From Homarus americanus (Eukaryota; Arthropoda; Malacostraca; Decapoda; Nephropidae), in contig NW_024744357.1 of NCBI RefSeq assembly GCF_018991925.1, positions 4,573,512-4,637,511 on the forward strand: 64,000 nucleotides of DNA, written 5' to 3'. Below the pieces are notes generated by a model, which saw only the letters and a list, made by a program, of their open reading frames with translations, was not told the origin of the DNA and searched no databases. Both the position numbers and the translations under genes were made by a program. Each line of letters starts with the position of its first letter. Position 1 is the stretch's first letter. Shown one piece after another: positions 1-32,169 of the stretch.

Positions 1-75
1 GTTCTTCCCGGCACATTTCTTCATTTACGAAATATCCATGACTTAGACCATAAAAAAAATACCCTTAGAACTTAC

Positions 76-108
76 CTGAACGTGGTATTTGGGGTCTGAA
101 GAGGCCAT
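76..108 (-). CDS. first coding exon of an unidentified gene leaving the left edge
   Basis: Reads MASSDPKYHVQ in 11 codons and ends at a perfect CAG/GTAAGT donor in phase 0. The ATG has A at -3 and G at +4. Upstream is GC-richer sequence with a CRE. Too short to name; the rest lies beyond position 1. Confidence 0.5.
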
Positions 109-171
109 CCTTTGCACTACTCCGACTGCAGCTGTGAGTTTGTTGGAGAACGTCGTCTGCAGGGAAACTGG

Positions 172-179
172 TGACGTCA
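172..179. promoter_or_regulatory. CRE palindrome TGACGTCA
   Basis: A perfect cAMP-response-element palindrome inside GTGACGTCAC, 64 bp upstream of the ATG at 108. A CREB/ATF-bound promoter is an inference from motif and position. Confidence 0.5.
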
Positions 180-189
180 CTGCAAATGG

Positions 190-1860
190 CGGCCCTGTTT
201 CTAGAGAAATAAACTTATCTCGACTATTATAGCAGGACTTTAAACTTTTATTACAAATTATATATACCGTAGCACTCTACGGACGTGGCAGAGTGTATTT
301 ACCCAGAGCCGTCAACTCGTCCATTGCCTGTCTACCCAGCAGTAACTGGGAGCCTGGATATTAATCGATTTGCTGATCGTACTCCGGGGTAGTGTTTAGC
401 CAGTGCAGTTGGCGAGTTGTCCGGTCTTATCGGACTATTCTTTGACACTGGGTCATGCAACTCGTTAACTTAGGGTGTGGTTTTTGTGTTGGCGACAGCT
501 TCTACACCTTAAACAAATTCACACCTTGGTGGCCCTAGGGCGGGCCATCCTTGTTATACGAGGGGCAACCATTATATCATGTACAGTACTATACAAGGGA
601 TCCACGAGGTGTTGTCATGGTTTTCAGTATGACTTGTTCAAACAGCTGTATCTGGCACATTCACCGGGCGTAGTAGTTAGGTGGTATATTAACGAACTCC
701 TGAGCCAAATTAGGCTCTACTTAACCTTTTTAGCATCCCCTCATATTTTTACTGGTGTAACAAAAGCAAGAGCTATATCCCAATCCCATGTTTGAAAGAC
801 AAAGATGATGCGAGCAGGAAACAAATGACAGCCGGTCTGAGATGGTACAGCAACACGAGCTTATTTCCTTATTTAAAAGCTGTTTTGATTTTAGACCAAT
901 ATGAAAGGCGTTTGTTACCCTAAACGAATTATTAGTTGATTAAAGTTAGCTATTTAACCAAGCTGTATTTTATTCATCCTTAATGAACTACAGTTGGATG
1001 GAGACCTCCGCTTCATATTCCATTCATGGGTGCTAAATAATGCTATACCTTCAGAGCATAAAAGAAAAATTAATTTCATTATAGTTAGTAGGGAAAAAGG
1101 TACCAAGAAATTTTTATTTAAACATACAGTTCATCTAAAGCTCAATTTTGTTTTGTGAATGTTTCCCACCTTTCGTCTTTGTCCATTGAAGCGGTGACTG
1201 AGGAAAATATTTGCTTACATATTAATTAAGGACATTGCATAAACTAATAAAGCTGAGGTTCTCAATTGGCTTAGCCATGTCAATATTGTTATTATTGTTC
1301 ATTCTGTATCTGTATTTTTATGGCTCAATAAACTGGTTCAATATTAATATCAATATCAATGGTGATTATTAATATTATTTCAAATCATATTTTTATTCAA
1401 TATTCATTTCAGCTTAACAATTAATGTATGCCTTTTAATTTTTATATCCGATTTTAACTCCGCAAATTATTCCTGAACGTCTGTGAGCGATATTCTCGTA
1501 TGTCATATTATTTTCTTTCAAAATATACTCAAATTTTAACTACATGACTTTTTCTTACAATTTTATTATGAAAAACTTCTTTAGCATTCATCAATTTTTT
1601 TGTTACTATTTCACAAACCCTCATCAGAGCTTAGTCCTCCACTTAATATAACTTTCCCATGGGTTAAGGTTCCTCTACAGTGCTGTAACGTCTACAGTTC
1701 TACGTGTGTCAAATCAACCGGTTCATATATCGAGCTAAACCCAATTCATAGTATGTTATTATTTACGTCTTAGGGTCTTGTTCAGTCTTAGTCTTACATG
1801 TGTGGCAAATAGGTTATCTAAGAGCTCCCTAACTAAAGTGAAACGCTGATCATGATAACT
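190..1860. other. no recognisable gene
   Basis: AT-rich sequence with short open frames only. The 106-codon frame at 475-795 has no recognised domain, no signal peptide and no splice context that would support it. Confidence 0.6.
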
Positions 1861-1861
1861 G

Positions 1862-2225
1862 TACATAAGAACATAAGAAAATAAGGAGTCTGCAATAAGC
1901 CGGTTGGCCTGTGCATGGCAGCTCCTGTCGAGAGTTACTACCACTCTCTATCATCCATGAATCTATCTAGCCTCCTTTTGAAACTTTCCAGAGTTCCAGC
2001 ACTTACTACAAAGTTGCTAAGCTTGTTCCGCTCGTACACCACCCTATTTGTGAACCAGTTCCTTCCTATCTCCCTCCTAAACCTAAACTTATCCAACTAA
2101 AATCCGTTGCTCCGAGTCCTATCCTGTTCGGATATTATAAGAACTTTATCTATATCCCCTTTATTGATTCCTTTCACCCACTTAAATACTTCTATCATAT
2201 TTCCCCGAGGCAAACTTATCTATGC
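1862..2225 (-). mobile_element. CR1-like LINE 3' end, old fragment
   Basis: On the minus strand it reads LDKFRFRREIGRNWFTNRV and continues with a VVYERNKL-type stretch. This matches the C-terminal region of the CR1-like LINE at 49251-51439 (LDKFRFRREIGKHWFGNRV). Its 3' side carries the ACATAAGAACATAAGAA tail at 1862. Several stops mark it as dead. Confidence 0.75.
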
Positions 2226-2604
2226 ATTCATTTATTTATGTACCTATGGTATACTGAACCTTTCATATACACGGATGTTGTTTTGGTGTTACTATGGAAA
2301 AAAACCTCTGTAATAACTCACACAGGTGGTTAATTAGCGTCAACATTACTTTTCATTCTCTGGTCATTTGATTATTCTCTGAAATATAAATAAGTTTTAA
2401 ATATATTTAAAAAAAAAAGAAATAGCTGTTAACTAGAGGTATTAATAAGTAACAAATTCCAAATAAGAGCGTTGCCAATATGGATACCCTACGGTTCGTG
2501 GTATTGAATAAGACTGATGCCTTATGCCTCTAGCTGTCGGGTTTCACTTTTCCGCTGGATACCTTAACAACATAGTCACTTAACATCTTTATTTCATCTA
2601 AGTC

Positions 2605-2670
2605 ACGAGGAAACACTTGTTTACATGACATACTAGCAAGAAGGACATAACTGACTGTAGTAGTCCAGTT
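2605..2670 (+). repeat. dispersed repeat, copy 1
   Basis: The segment CACGAGGAAACACTTGTTTA and the following ACATGACATA, AGCAAGAAGGACA and AGTCCAG match 8511-8577 at about 90 percent by eye. Both copies lie upstream of simple-sequence arrays. Confidence 0.6.
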
Positions 2671-2719
2671 GTCAGATACTCGAATACAAATTATGACTTG
2701 TGTTGTTCACGTATACCTG

Positions 2720-2866
2720 TTTGTGTGTGTGTGTGTGTGTTAAGCTTCGCCAGGCAGGTAGAGTCATCGCCGCTCCCCCACCTGAGAGAATGTCAACACT
2801 CCACTATTGGCCACGACAACAACAAGACCTCACTCTTGTTCTTCTTTGTTGACTCCAGAGCGAGGA

Positions 2867-2906
<40 letters not shown>

Positions 2907-2949
2907 ATAAGTATACCTTCCTGCTGTTGGTGCTGGGGGTTGAAGGGAC

Positions 2950-2985
<36 letters not shown>
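2720..2985. repeat. (GT)n, (GT)n and (GA)n microsatellites
   Basis: Three simple tracts within 270 bp. They create long Val-Cys and Ser-Leu frames on both strands that are not genes. Confidence 0.9.
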
Positions 2986-2987
<2 letters not shown>

Positions 2988-3255
2988 ACTTGTGACACAG
3001 GAACGAGAATCGATTAACTTTTATTTCTATCGATGGAATCACCACAGCCTATTGCTGGTAGTGAAGATAGAGAGAGAAAAGAGAATAGCGATATACATGG
3101 TGATATAGATTTTTGGAGGCGAAACACAAGAGATAACCACTGAGAAGAGATTATGTAGACTCCCCTTATACTATACATAGCAGCTGTCGCCAATATGGTA
3201 CACGGAGGGTGGCCAGGTAGGTGAGAGGACTTTGATGATGATGATGAGGTGAGGG

Positions 3256-3257
<2 letters not shown>

Positions 3258-3304
<47 letters not shown>
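3258..3304. repeat. (CA)n microsatellite
   Basis: About 23 uninterrupted CA units. The 119-codon minus frame across it is a repeat artefact. Confidence 0.95.
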
Positions 3305-3305
<1 letters not shown>

Positions 3306-6300
3306 GGGAGGAAGGTGTTTGTGTGTGAGCAATGGGTGGTCTTAGGTGATGTCAAAGGCAATAGGAACGACATGAGAAGACACCACAGTTTTGTTCCCTG
3401 ATGAGTAAATCCTTAAGTTTCCCCTGAAGAGCGGCTAGTTTATTGTACACCCTAATATTCATCCTGTGATCATAGTAGTAGAGGTCATATACAGGCAATT
3501 AATATCCTTACGTAGTGGTTGATTCATCTACTTGACTTAAAATGTAGAGCGTCTTTCGATAATAGTTATCTTCGTGTTACTGTACTGTATATAGAGTTTG
3601 TACAGATCTGTCCATAAAAGGTACTGTTCTTATCCGACGGTGTTGTTGTATGCGGCCAAATATCTGTCCATATACTGTACATACTGCGTCTCTGTCAGTC
3701 AGTACAATGGCAGATTAGCAGGTGCATAACAGGTGAGATATACAGGTGAGAGACGCATCGAGGTATATGAATGAAGTAACATAAATAATTACTGGTTGTA
3801 TTGTTCACTTCAACCATTGATGGTCCTAACTTGACTGTTGATCTACTCTCAATAGATGTTAAGACCGACATTGTTACAGGTGATGTTTGGTTTCTCTTGT
3901 GTAACCCTGAGATAATGAAAAAGTCTTCCTGTTAATGAAATAATCACTTACTCCCCTAAATAACATGTCTTCCTTGGTCCATTTATCTAATTTGTACAGT
4001 ATGAGCTGTTGTTCACAATATCAAATGTTGCATTAAAGATATTTCTCAGTTAGAAACATTGGGATTTAATTGTTACATCTTTTTACCAAGTCTGAACCCT
4101 GTAGGTGTTCTCTGACTCTCTAATAGTCTAACACCCTAAGGGATATTACACAAGCAGGGTAGTCCGTAATAACAGTAGGCTAGTCATCAGGTTATCCCGG
4201 CATTGGTTCTGGCAGATAATACTTTTAGTCCATGATGTGATATGACTCATAGGGTATAATGCCAATAATGGATTACCAGGGACATTCCATAATTGTCTAC
4301 AATGTCCTCACTCGTGGTGCTGGATTTATGAACCTATGGACCTGGTGAGGGCAGCGTGCACCTCCCACTCATCCCACTCCGTATATGAAACATCCCACTC
4401 ATTATTTTGTGTATATTTACTCCCATTTTGTTTACATTATTTTTCTCTATAAAATTCCTCTCCAAAAGCTCCTGATGTCAGGTTGGTTACGTGGTATAGT
4501 TAGACATATGAATTCAAATGATACTCATATATTCAACGCTTATGGCAGCAGCGAGTCTGAAGGTGAAACATGTTCATTGTTTTTATAATGTACCTATAAT
4601 TGCTTTATGTCTGTTCACGTTTTTCTCAAGGGAATATGTCGATTCAGGCCATTTAAATATTTTTCCCATGTATTTTGTCGGAGTTTATTTACGTTCCAAC
4701 ACTGCAACATCACGAGAACTTTGAAACAGTTTTAGCAGCAGAGTTGTCTGTGACTTTCATACCTGGTTAAAGACTTAGGGTGTCTCAGTTTAAGGGTCAT
4801 TATAGTATACTGATGTGGTTTAGTTCCAGTATGCTGACTACTTCTCCTCCTCCTCAACAAGGTGAATGTTGAGCCTAATGTAGTAATACTTGAGGTAATG
4901 TTGTTGCTGTGGGCAGTTGATAATGGCTTTGTCCACCAATAGTTCTAGCGACTTATTTTAGCGGGTTTGTGTGTTTGTGTGTGCGTGCGTGCATGATTTT
5001 GTGTGTGCGTGCGTGCAAGATTTTGTATGTGTGTTTGTTTGTGTGTGTGTGTGTGAGTTTATAAGATCATTAGAAGAACAGATCCAACTTTGTTAGGAGT
5101 TCCCAGTAACTAGATTAGTTAATTACCAAGTCAGTGGAACTTACCGAGAGATCAATAGGTTACCTGCGTCTGACAGCTACAGGTAACTCACGCGGTGTTC
5201 CCAAAGGCTGTTTGTTGATCATCTTGTTCACTTTAATAGTTTCATAATCAGTGTGAAAGTCAGTATACAGCACATCAGACACATACTGAAATACTCATTA
5301 AATAGGTAATTAAATTTCCAAATGGCTGTGTACTACCATAAGCTTCCATAAGGAGCAGTTCTGTTGCCTCACGTTCTTCTTCCCCAGCAACTCAGTCGGT
5401 GGAAGGCAGTGTGGGAGTCAAGAACAGAGCAGAACACAAGCATCGTATTAACCTCTAATGGATGAGCTAGCTTCGTTCTCACGGGCACAGCAGACAGACA
5501 CCCCTCAGACCTGATACAATACAAGGAGCACCTGTGTATAATGGTGCAGCAACAACTAAACAAAACACTCAGTTGTGTTTCGGAAAAATCTCTGCCACTA
5601 AATAAAAGATGACTATAAGACATTACCAAGATCATTACTATTAAACATCGAGCAAGAAGTGACTCAGACAGGAGGGTGGATGGTCAGCTCCCTAGTTGTG
5701 TGCATGCCAGTCTGTCACCCTCAATTATCTCCCCCCCTCCCTTCCTCTCAACGTACTGGTTCCCTCATTTTTGTTTTTGCCCCTTCACCCCCGCCCTTTG
5801 GTTAAAATTTTTGTGATGCCATACAGCAGCAGGGTCTACCACAAGACAACACATTATGCTTCCAATATCTTCCCAGGCGGTAGTACCTTCCTGGCTGATA
5901 GCTGCCTACTACTGTACCTAATAAATCACATATATGAGGATACATGACTTTTCCAACCCAATTTAACACACTGGCTACCTAGCCTCCAGTCTGTCCGGTA
6001 AAGTAGTCACTTGCAATTCTACTAACTGGTACAGACCGTCAATCTTGGTGAATAAGATAAGTTTTGGCGCGTCAGTTGGGGAGCTGGGAGCACATTTGGT
6101 GGTGTACGAGAGTAATGCCGATTAATTTCCAGCCTGTCATCCGGACAGACTGCCCATCATCGAGCTAGTAACGTCAAGGAGAAATCTCTCTCGATGTATA
6201 AACGTCACGAGCAAAAGTGGAAATATTCCTTTACAATAACTGTTTGAACTCGAAGGAAAACAATCGTGTAGCATAAAGGCCACTGATGTAACCTAAGAGC

Positions 6301-7218
6301 ATGGGATAAAGTGGCGCTGTTTTATAAGTATCTTAGTAACTTTATCTTAACGAGACGAAAAAAACTCAGGAAAACAATAAATCTCACGACAACTCTGAGA
6401 CAAAGACTAAAGGCTCAAACTGTTGATACCTTAAAGTGGGTAACATAGGCCTGATGGTCCATGAAGGGCGGCGCACTAAGTCTCAGTACACAAAGAGGCA
6501 GTATTGTACACTCCCTCTACAGATGGTCAACTACAGGGTCCACCGAATGGGAATCAGTGGTTCCTATAACATAAGGCAAACGCTGTATTGAGCAGATCCT
6601 ATATACTGATTCACTGAAAGTAAAAACATTGCTACATATTCACGTTATGTGTATCTTTAGTCGTAGTTTTATAAGTTATGCAAAATTTCTATTGGATTAT
6701 ATAGACTACTCATTATTACTAAACAATTCCTTGCTGATTTGTGAGTCTTGAGAAGGTCATCTGATACACCGTAAATCTTTCCAGTATATATATCCTTTAT
6801 CTTCCTCATCTAGGTAATTTAGTCCTTACGTTCAACCAGGAAGAAACCGAAAATACTGTGAGTAAACTCTAAATATCCAACTCGTAAAAGTGCAGAAGTC
6901 AATGTCCCTTTGAAGTGAGCTCGATCGGCTTTTGTTCTGTAACCGAGGTTCCCCTGGTGGCGACTCTTGTTAAACGTGTATTGATGTTGCACCCCTTATA
7001 ACACACACACACACATCTTCCTTATAACCCTTGAGAATACTATCACATCCATTGTCTACTTATATGATTACTCAATGTTTATTCTCCTTATTAAACTAAA
7101 CTATATTGTTAATCACGTGACCCATTCCCTAGTTACACCATTACATTGTTTTCATCTCTGTTTGTTATATATTTCCAGCCAAGTTCTTTCAATAAGCATT
7201 TCATAATGGGCGTCACTG

Positions 7219-7221
<3 letters not shown>

Positions 7222-7264
<43 letters not shown>
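7222..7264. repeat. (CA)n microsatellite
   Basis: About 21 CA units, with no gene around it. Confidence 0.95.
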
Positions 7265-7271
<7 letters not shown>

Positions 7272-7515
7272 CAAAGCCGTGAATGTCACAATAACACAGC
7301 TCCTACCTGAGGCAGGTAGCAGCATATGCTAATATTGTTGAGGCAGCGGCAGAATATTACCAGCATAATGCATCATGACGATATTAACCCGAGTATTAAG
7401 CAGGAGCGGTTGTCTATGAGGCCTGGTATTGTGTACTGAATTATCTAGGTATTAAAGCCATACTAATTTATGGATGGTTATGGCTGCAAATTGAAGGCGA
7501 GTTCGATAATGTTTT

Positions 7516-8463
7516 CACTCACTCACTCATAAAGTACAGTACCCTCCCTCCTCACTCACTCACTCATTCACTCACTCAAAGTACAGTACCCTCCCTCCTC
7601 ACTCACTCACTCACTCAAAGTACAGTACCCTCCCTCCTCACTCACTCACTCACTCACTCACTCAAAGTACAGTACCCTCCTTCCTCACTCACTCACTCAA
7701 AGTACAGTACCCTCCCTCCTCACTCACTCCACTCACCACCAAAGTACAGCAATTCTCCTCACTCACCCACTCAATTAAAGTACAGTGCACCTTCCTCCCT
7801 CACCACACCACCACCAAAGCACAGCACCTCCCCACTCACCTCACTCACCAAAGCACAGCACCTCCTCACCACCACCACCACAAGCACAGCACCCTCCCCA
7901 CCACCACCACCAAAGCACAGCACCTCCCTCCCACCACCACCACCAGCAGCACCCTCCTTCCCCACCACCACCACCAAAGTACAGCACCCTCCCTCCCCAC
8001 TCACCCACCACCATAAAGCACAGCACCTCCTCACCCACCACCACCAACCCGCACAGCACCCTCCTCCTCACTCACCACCCACCAAAGCACAGCAATCTCA
8101 CCCCTCACCACCATAAAGTACAGTACCCTCCTCCCTCACCCACCACTCCACCAAAGCACAGCACTCCCCCACCACCACCACACCAAAGCACAGCACCCTC
8201 CTTCCCCACCCACCCACCACCAAAGCACAGCACCTCCTCCCCACCACCACCCACCACTCACCCCACCAAAGCACAGCACCCTCCCTCCTCACCACCACCA
8301 CCACCACCACCACCAAAGTACAGCACCTCCTCCTCACTCACTCCACTCACCACCACCACCAAAGCACAGTGCCTCCCTCCTCACTCACTCCACCAAAGCC
8401 ACAGTACTCCTCCTCCCTCACTCACTCCACCAAAGCAGCACCTCCCTCCTCACTCACTCACTC
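7516..8463. repeat. CACT/CACC-rich minisatellite
   Basis: Irregular array of 30-45 bp units built on AAAGTACAGTACCCTCCCTC or AAAGCACAGCACCTCC, separated by (CACT)n or (CCA)n spacers. The first part is CACT-type and the second CCA-type. Long His/Pro and Gly/Val frames across it are artefacts. Confidence 0.9.
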
Positions 8464-8510
8464 ACTAATGGCAAACATTAATAAGGGAATTCATTAAGTC
8501 CAGCTCAACA

Positions 8511-8577
8511 ACACGAGGGAACACTTGTTTACATGACATAGTAGCAAGAAGGACAGAACGGACTGTGGTAGTCCAGG
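8511..8577 (+). repeat. dispersed repeat, copy 2
   Basis: Second copy of the segment at 2605-2670, in the same orientation, directly before the 20-bp minisatellite. Confidence 0.6.
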
Positions 8578-8601
8578 AAAATCATGAGTCCAACCGTCCA
8601 A

Positions 8602-8840
8602 ACCACGAGTCCAGCCACCAAAACACGGGTCCAGCCACCAAAACACGGGTCCAGCCACCAAAACACGGGTCCAGCCACCAAAACACGGGTCCAGCCACCA
8701 AAACACGGGTCCAGCCACCAAAACAGTCCAGTACCAAAACACGGGTCCAGCCACCAAAACACGGGTCCAGCCACCAAAACACGGGTCCAGCCACCAAAAC
8801 ACGGGTCCAGCCACCAAAACACGGGTCCTGCCACCAAAAT
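8602..8840. repeat. 20-bp minisatellite
   Basis: About ten copies of CCAGCCACCAAAACACGGGT with very few changes; one unit near 8720-8745 is altered. The unit is not a multiple of 3, so frames across it are accidental. Confidence 0.93.
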
Positions 8841-9040
8841 AATGAAGGCAGGTTGTGTTGAGGAGTCGTGACACAAGTTACAAGGGGATACTGCTGGCAG
8901 GAGGTTGAGAACAAAAACACAACGTGACGTGAGGTAAAGCTGCCAGTGTGTGTGTGAGCAAGTCCTTCTCTCTCCTCGACCATGAGATGTATAGGGAACA
9001 CCTGACTCGCTACCTGGTGATAATAATAGACTCACACGTC

Positions 9041-9703
9041 AACATGCAGCCTCATACGTCAACATACAGCCTCATACGTCAACATACAGCCTCACACGTC
9101 CACACACCCTCACACGTCCACACACCCTCACACGTCCACACACCCTCACACGTCCACACAGCCTCACACGTCCACACACCCTCACACGTCCACACACCTC
9201 ACACGTCCACACACCCTCACACACCTCCTCACACCCACACACCACACGTCCACAGCCTCACACGTCCACACACCCTCACACGTCCACACACCCTCACACG
9301 TCCACACACCCTCACACGTCCACACACCCCTCATACGTCCACACACCCCACACGTCCACACACCACACGTCCACACCCTCACGTCCACACACCCCACACG
9401 TCCACACACCCCCACACGTCCATACAGCCTCACACGTCCGCACACCACACGTCAACACACCTCACGTCCACACATCTCACACGTCCACACACCTCACACG
9501 TCAACAGCCTCACACGTCCACACACACCTCACATGTCCACACACTCACACGTCTACACACTCACACCACACGTCTACACACTTGCCACGTCTACACACTA
9601 CACGTCCACACACCCTCACACGTCCACACACCCTCACACGTCCACACACCCTCACACGTCCACACACCCTCACACGTCCACACAGCCTCACACGTCAACA
9701 TTT
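9041..9703. repeat. CACGTCCACACACCCTCA minisatellite
   Basis: Roughly 18-bp units with many length variants. A 274-codon plus-strand frame through it is rich in His, Thr and Ser and is a product of the repeat. Confidence 0.92.
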
Positions 9704-9779
9704 CCTACCACATATTCAAGGATCAGACACACCCTGCTAAGCTTCATCGTCGTACCAGAGAACCACGAGTGAGCTTCCC

Positions 9780-11750
9780 TGATTAACTAATATTAACGTC
9801 AATTCTCTCTCAGTATATTACTAAATTATATTTAGTCTTAATACGTCACTATTTAGGGTACTTGTTATTCAGAGTAAATATGGTGATTTTATACCTTGGT
9901 GATGCAGGTAAAGTGTGATTCATTTTTCACCTGTAATAAAAGATTCTCTCACCGTTGACGATAACATTGTCTGTTTGAATTTACTTTAGGGGAATAAATT
10001 CTTTCTCTAATATTATTCCAGGATTGAAATATACTTTTTATTTTTTTTAAGAGTATCGCCAGTATTTTCACAACATATTCCGCCATAACTAAGGTATTAC
10101 TCATGATGATGTTGCAGTTATTATATTATATTCTGAGAACTGTGGATTCCAAAACAGGAAACAATTGTCAGGGAATAAATCACCTCCATGTTTTAAGACG
10201 GATTAAGAGTGAACAAGGATGAACTGCACACCAGCGTCATGTTTAACCTCCTCTTCATTATTATCAAAGACTTAGAACTTCAGTCATACTTTTAAGGACA
10301 ATATTGTTCCTATGAAGTGTGAGACAATACAGTGAAACCTCTATTTACCGGACTATATGGAGATGAAATTCCGTTATATCAAGGGTCCGTTAGATGTAAA
10401 ACTCCCATCTACCGGATTATATATAGAGAGAAGTCCGTTATATAGAGGTTTACCGTACCTTAGTTATTGGATTGTTAACCACTGATATTTGAGGACGAAT
10501 TGAGAGCTAAGACCAACATAATATAAACCGGATATAATTTTCTATTTATACTCGAAATAATAACTCACTAGTTCTGAAATACGTGAAAAATAACACTTAA
10601 CTCAAATGTTGTGTGAGTTCTATAAATAAAACTCGATGGCCAGGAGTTTAATGTGAAACTCTTTACAACTGCGTATGTCAACACGCACTGGGAGGAGGGT
10701 TTCCAGCCGGACAATATATAATGTCCTTGAACCTACACTTGTTTAGGACTGACTTTAAGCCTTGTGATGCCAAGTTGTAGTTTAGTTCGTACGAGAGAGT
10801 AAATGGATTTTATTTTTATTTTTTTTTTACTTATTCCAACTTCCCGTAAAATGATAAAACGACTGAGAAATTATAACTAAAGTGACAATATCATTACCTT
10901 TGAGATGATTAAGGAATCCAGATTTTTTTTTAATTGTGACTTGGACTAAACCCATCAGTAGTTAATATACTCATTAGGGTCGAATAGCTACATTATACTT
11001 AGGTCAACGAAGAAAAAAAAATATATAGGCCTACCAGGTATCACATTTTGCTTGCTGAGAATCTTTGACAAATGTTCGATAATACTCAAATGATTAGAAA
11101 GACGAACAACAAGCGTAATCACTTTAGCTCTATATCCTATCTGGTGTTGTACTGCTGACGAGGGTAATTATAACGTAGCCAGCTTCATAGAGCCCAACTC
11201 CGGCACCCTTGAACTCGACACCTGCTATGAACGAAGCGGCAACACCCTACACAAACTCAAAACTGTTGTTCACTTATATTCATCGACACAATTACATTAT
11301 ATTTATTGTCTTATTCATTATACTTTACTCTTTGACTCTTTAGCATCGCCCAGGTGTAGTCTCTCAATGTAAGTAGACTTTAATTAACTTATTTTACTGA
11401 AGGGAAGTGTTAGTAGTAAAGGCGATATTTGTTTGCACAATATACTGTAATAACACTGACCACCAGTAGCCAATAACCATCAATAACCACACATTAACAA
11501 TCACCACAGTTATGAAACATACATAAGTATAAAAACGTTATAAACTTACATTATAGTTCAAATCAGAGTAACTCAATCAATCACAACCGGCTCCGTCGAC
11601 CAGCGCCCACCAGCTCCACACCCGCTGTCGTCCAGGAATGCTCTGCCCTCCTCCTCCTTCATATACTGCTTCATTATAACTACATTCGAGATACGAACAA
11701 CACAGATACGAAACTCCGGAACGAGATTCCAAGAGCGCAAACCGTCATCT
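9780..11750. other. AT-rich stretch downstream of copy A
   Basis: No coding signal seen. It holds a short MITE at 10330-10455. An AATAAA on the minus strand at 11302-11307 lies about 700 bp past the copy A stop and could serve as its polyadenylation signal, but that distance makes it uncertain. Confidence 0.5.
10330..10455. mobile_element. short MITE, pogo/Tigger type
   Basis: About 126 bp. The left end CAGTGAAACCTCTATTTACC is the inverse of the right end (GGTAAACCTCTATATAACGG on the minus strand), with TA on both sides (10328-10329, 10456-10457). CAGT-type ends and TA target sites fit pogo/Tigger-derived MITEs. Confidence 0.7.
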
Positions 11751-11752
11751 AC

Positions 11753-11996
11753 GACTGGAGGAAGAGTGAGCTCTGGTGATCATTGACTGGAGGAAGAGTG
11801 AGCTCTGGTGATCCTTGACTGGAGGAAGAGTGAGCTCTGGTGATCCTTGACTGGAGGAAGAGTGAGCTCTGGTGATCATTGACTGGAGGAAGAGTGAGCT
11901 CTGGTTGTCACTGACTGAAGGAAGAGTGAGCTCTGGTGATCCTTGACTGGAGTAAGAGTGAGCTCTGGTTGTGAATGACTGCAGGAAGAGTGAGCA
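11753..11996. repeat. 32-bp minisatellite after copy A stop
   Basis: About eight copies of a unit containing GACTGGAGGAAGAGTGAGCT followed by CTGGTGATC. Starts about 20 bp past the TAA on the minus strand, so it probably lies in the 3' UTR. Copy B has no such array. Confidence 0.9.
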
Positions 11997-12017
11997 TTTT
12001 CAATTGTGTGTCGCTGT

Positions 12018-31231
<19,214 letters not shown>

Positions 31232-31264
31232 CGTCCACCATGTGTGAATCAACTTAACTATAAA

Positions 31265-31365
31265 CACAAGCAAGTATCTGTAGTAACTCTCAATGGTGAT
31301 ATACTTAATCAGTTATCTATGTCCCACAAGTGAAGGTCTCATGATCTCTTATCTTAGGTCAAGGT
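31265..31365 (-). promoter_or_regulatory. conserved upstream block of copy A
   Basis: About 35-135 bp upstream of the ATG. It shares with copy B an ordered series: CTAAGATA, GAGATCAT, AGACCTT, ACTTG, GATAA, TTAAGT, TATCACCA and GAGAGT. GATA-type sites (GATAA on both strands) are the clearest motifs. Promoter role is inferred from position and conservation. Confidence 0.45.
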
Positions 31366-31553
31366 GATGCATATGATCGTTTAAACTTCATTTTTTATTA
31401 TAGTTTTGAGAAGTGGTTTTTACCCCTCAGGGCCACTTCTCTAATGGAGATGTTTGTGGCATAGACATTATTTAGGAATCCATTCATTTTCAATCTGGAT
31501 TCCATGGACGACAGTGATATGATAAAAGATGATCTTGTCGACCTGCAGAGTAA

Positions 31554-31682
<129 letters not shown>

Positions 31683-32120
31683 TAGTGCGTGGTAGATTTT
31701 TCAACGCTCCTTCACATCATATCAAAGACCAGAAGCCGTTTGGATGCAAGTGACGACATGCGTGTGGCCATTTCAAAGAAAGTTCCTTGTTTCACGAATA
31801 TTATCGACCAAAGCAAGAACAAAAGATCTTCTCACAGACTCTAAATGTGTCTGCTTGATTGGCTGTGTTATTGAATTAATCTAAGCCACTTTCAGGGTGT
31901 CGTTGCGCCATTTCAGCTGTTTTTTTATGAATTTCCTTTGAAAATAAAAACACGTTATAAATCTATCTCAGAGTACCTCCATCACAGCCACCAATGATTA
32001 AGTCATTATTATAGAATGAATTTAATTTGTATTTGTAAATATTCATTGAGGATAATTATATAAGTGATTGTTTAAGACATACTATGTGGTAGAGACTTCG
32101 TTTAAAAATATTGTTTTGGG

Positions 32121-32169
<49 letters not shown>

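Larger units (their letters stand above)
2226..7215. other. repeat-rich noncoding stretch
   Basis: Contains microsatellites (2720-2985, 3258-3304, 4970-5055) and otherwise AT-rich sequence. Frames of 60-90 codons here (for example 5369-5635 minus, 5696-5947 plus) have no recognisable domain. A 66-bp segment at 2605-2670 recurs at 8511-8577. Confidence 0.55.

Noticed and set aside
8602..8840. Possible CRISPR array
   Set aside because: Units are contiguous 20-bp repeats with no unique spacers, in eukaryotic DNA.
7785..9772. 227-, 168- and 274-codon frames rich in His/Pro/Thr or Gly/Trp
   Set aside because: They are translations of minisatellites, open in several frames and both strands at once.
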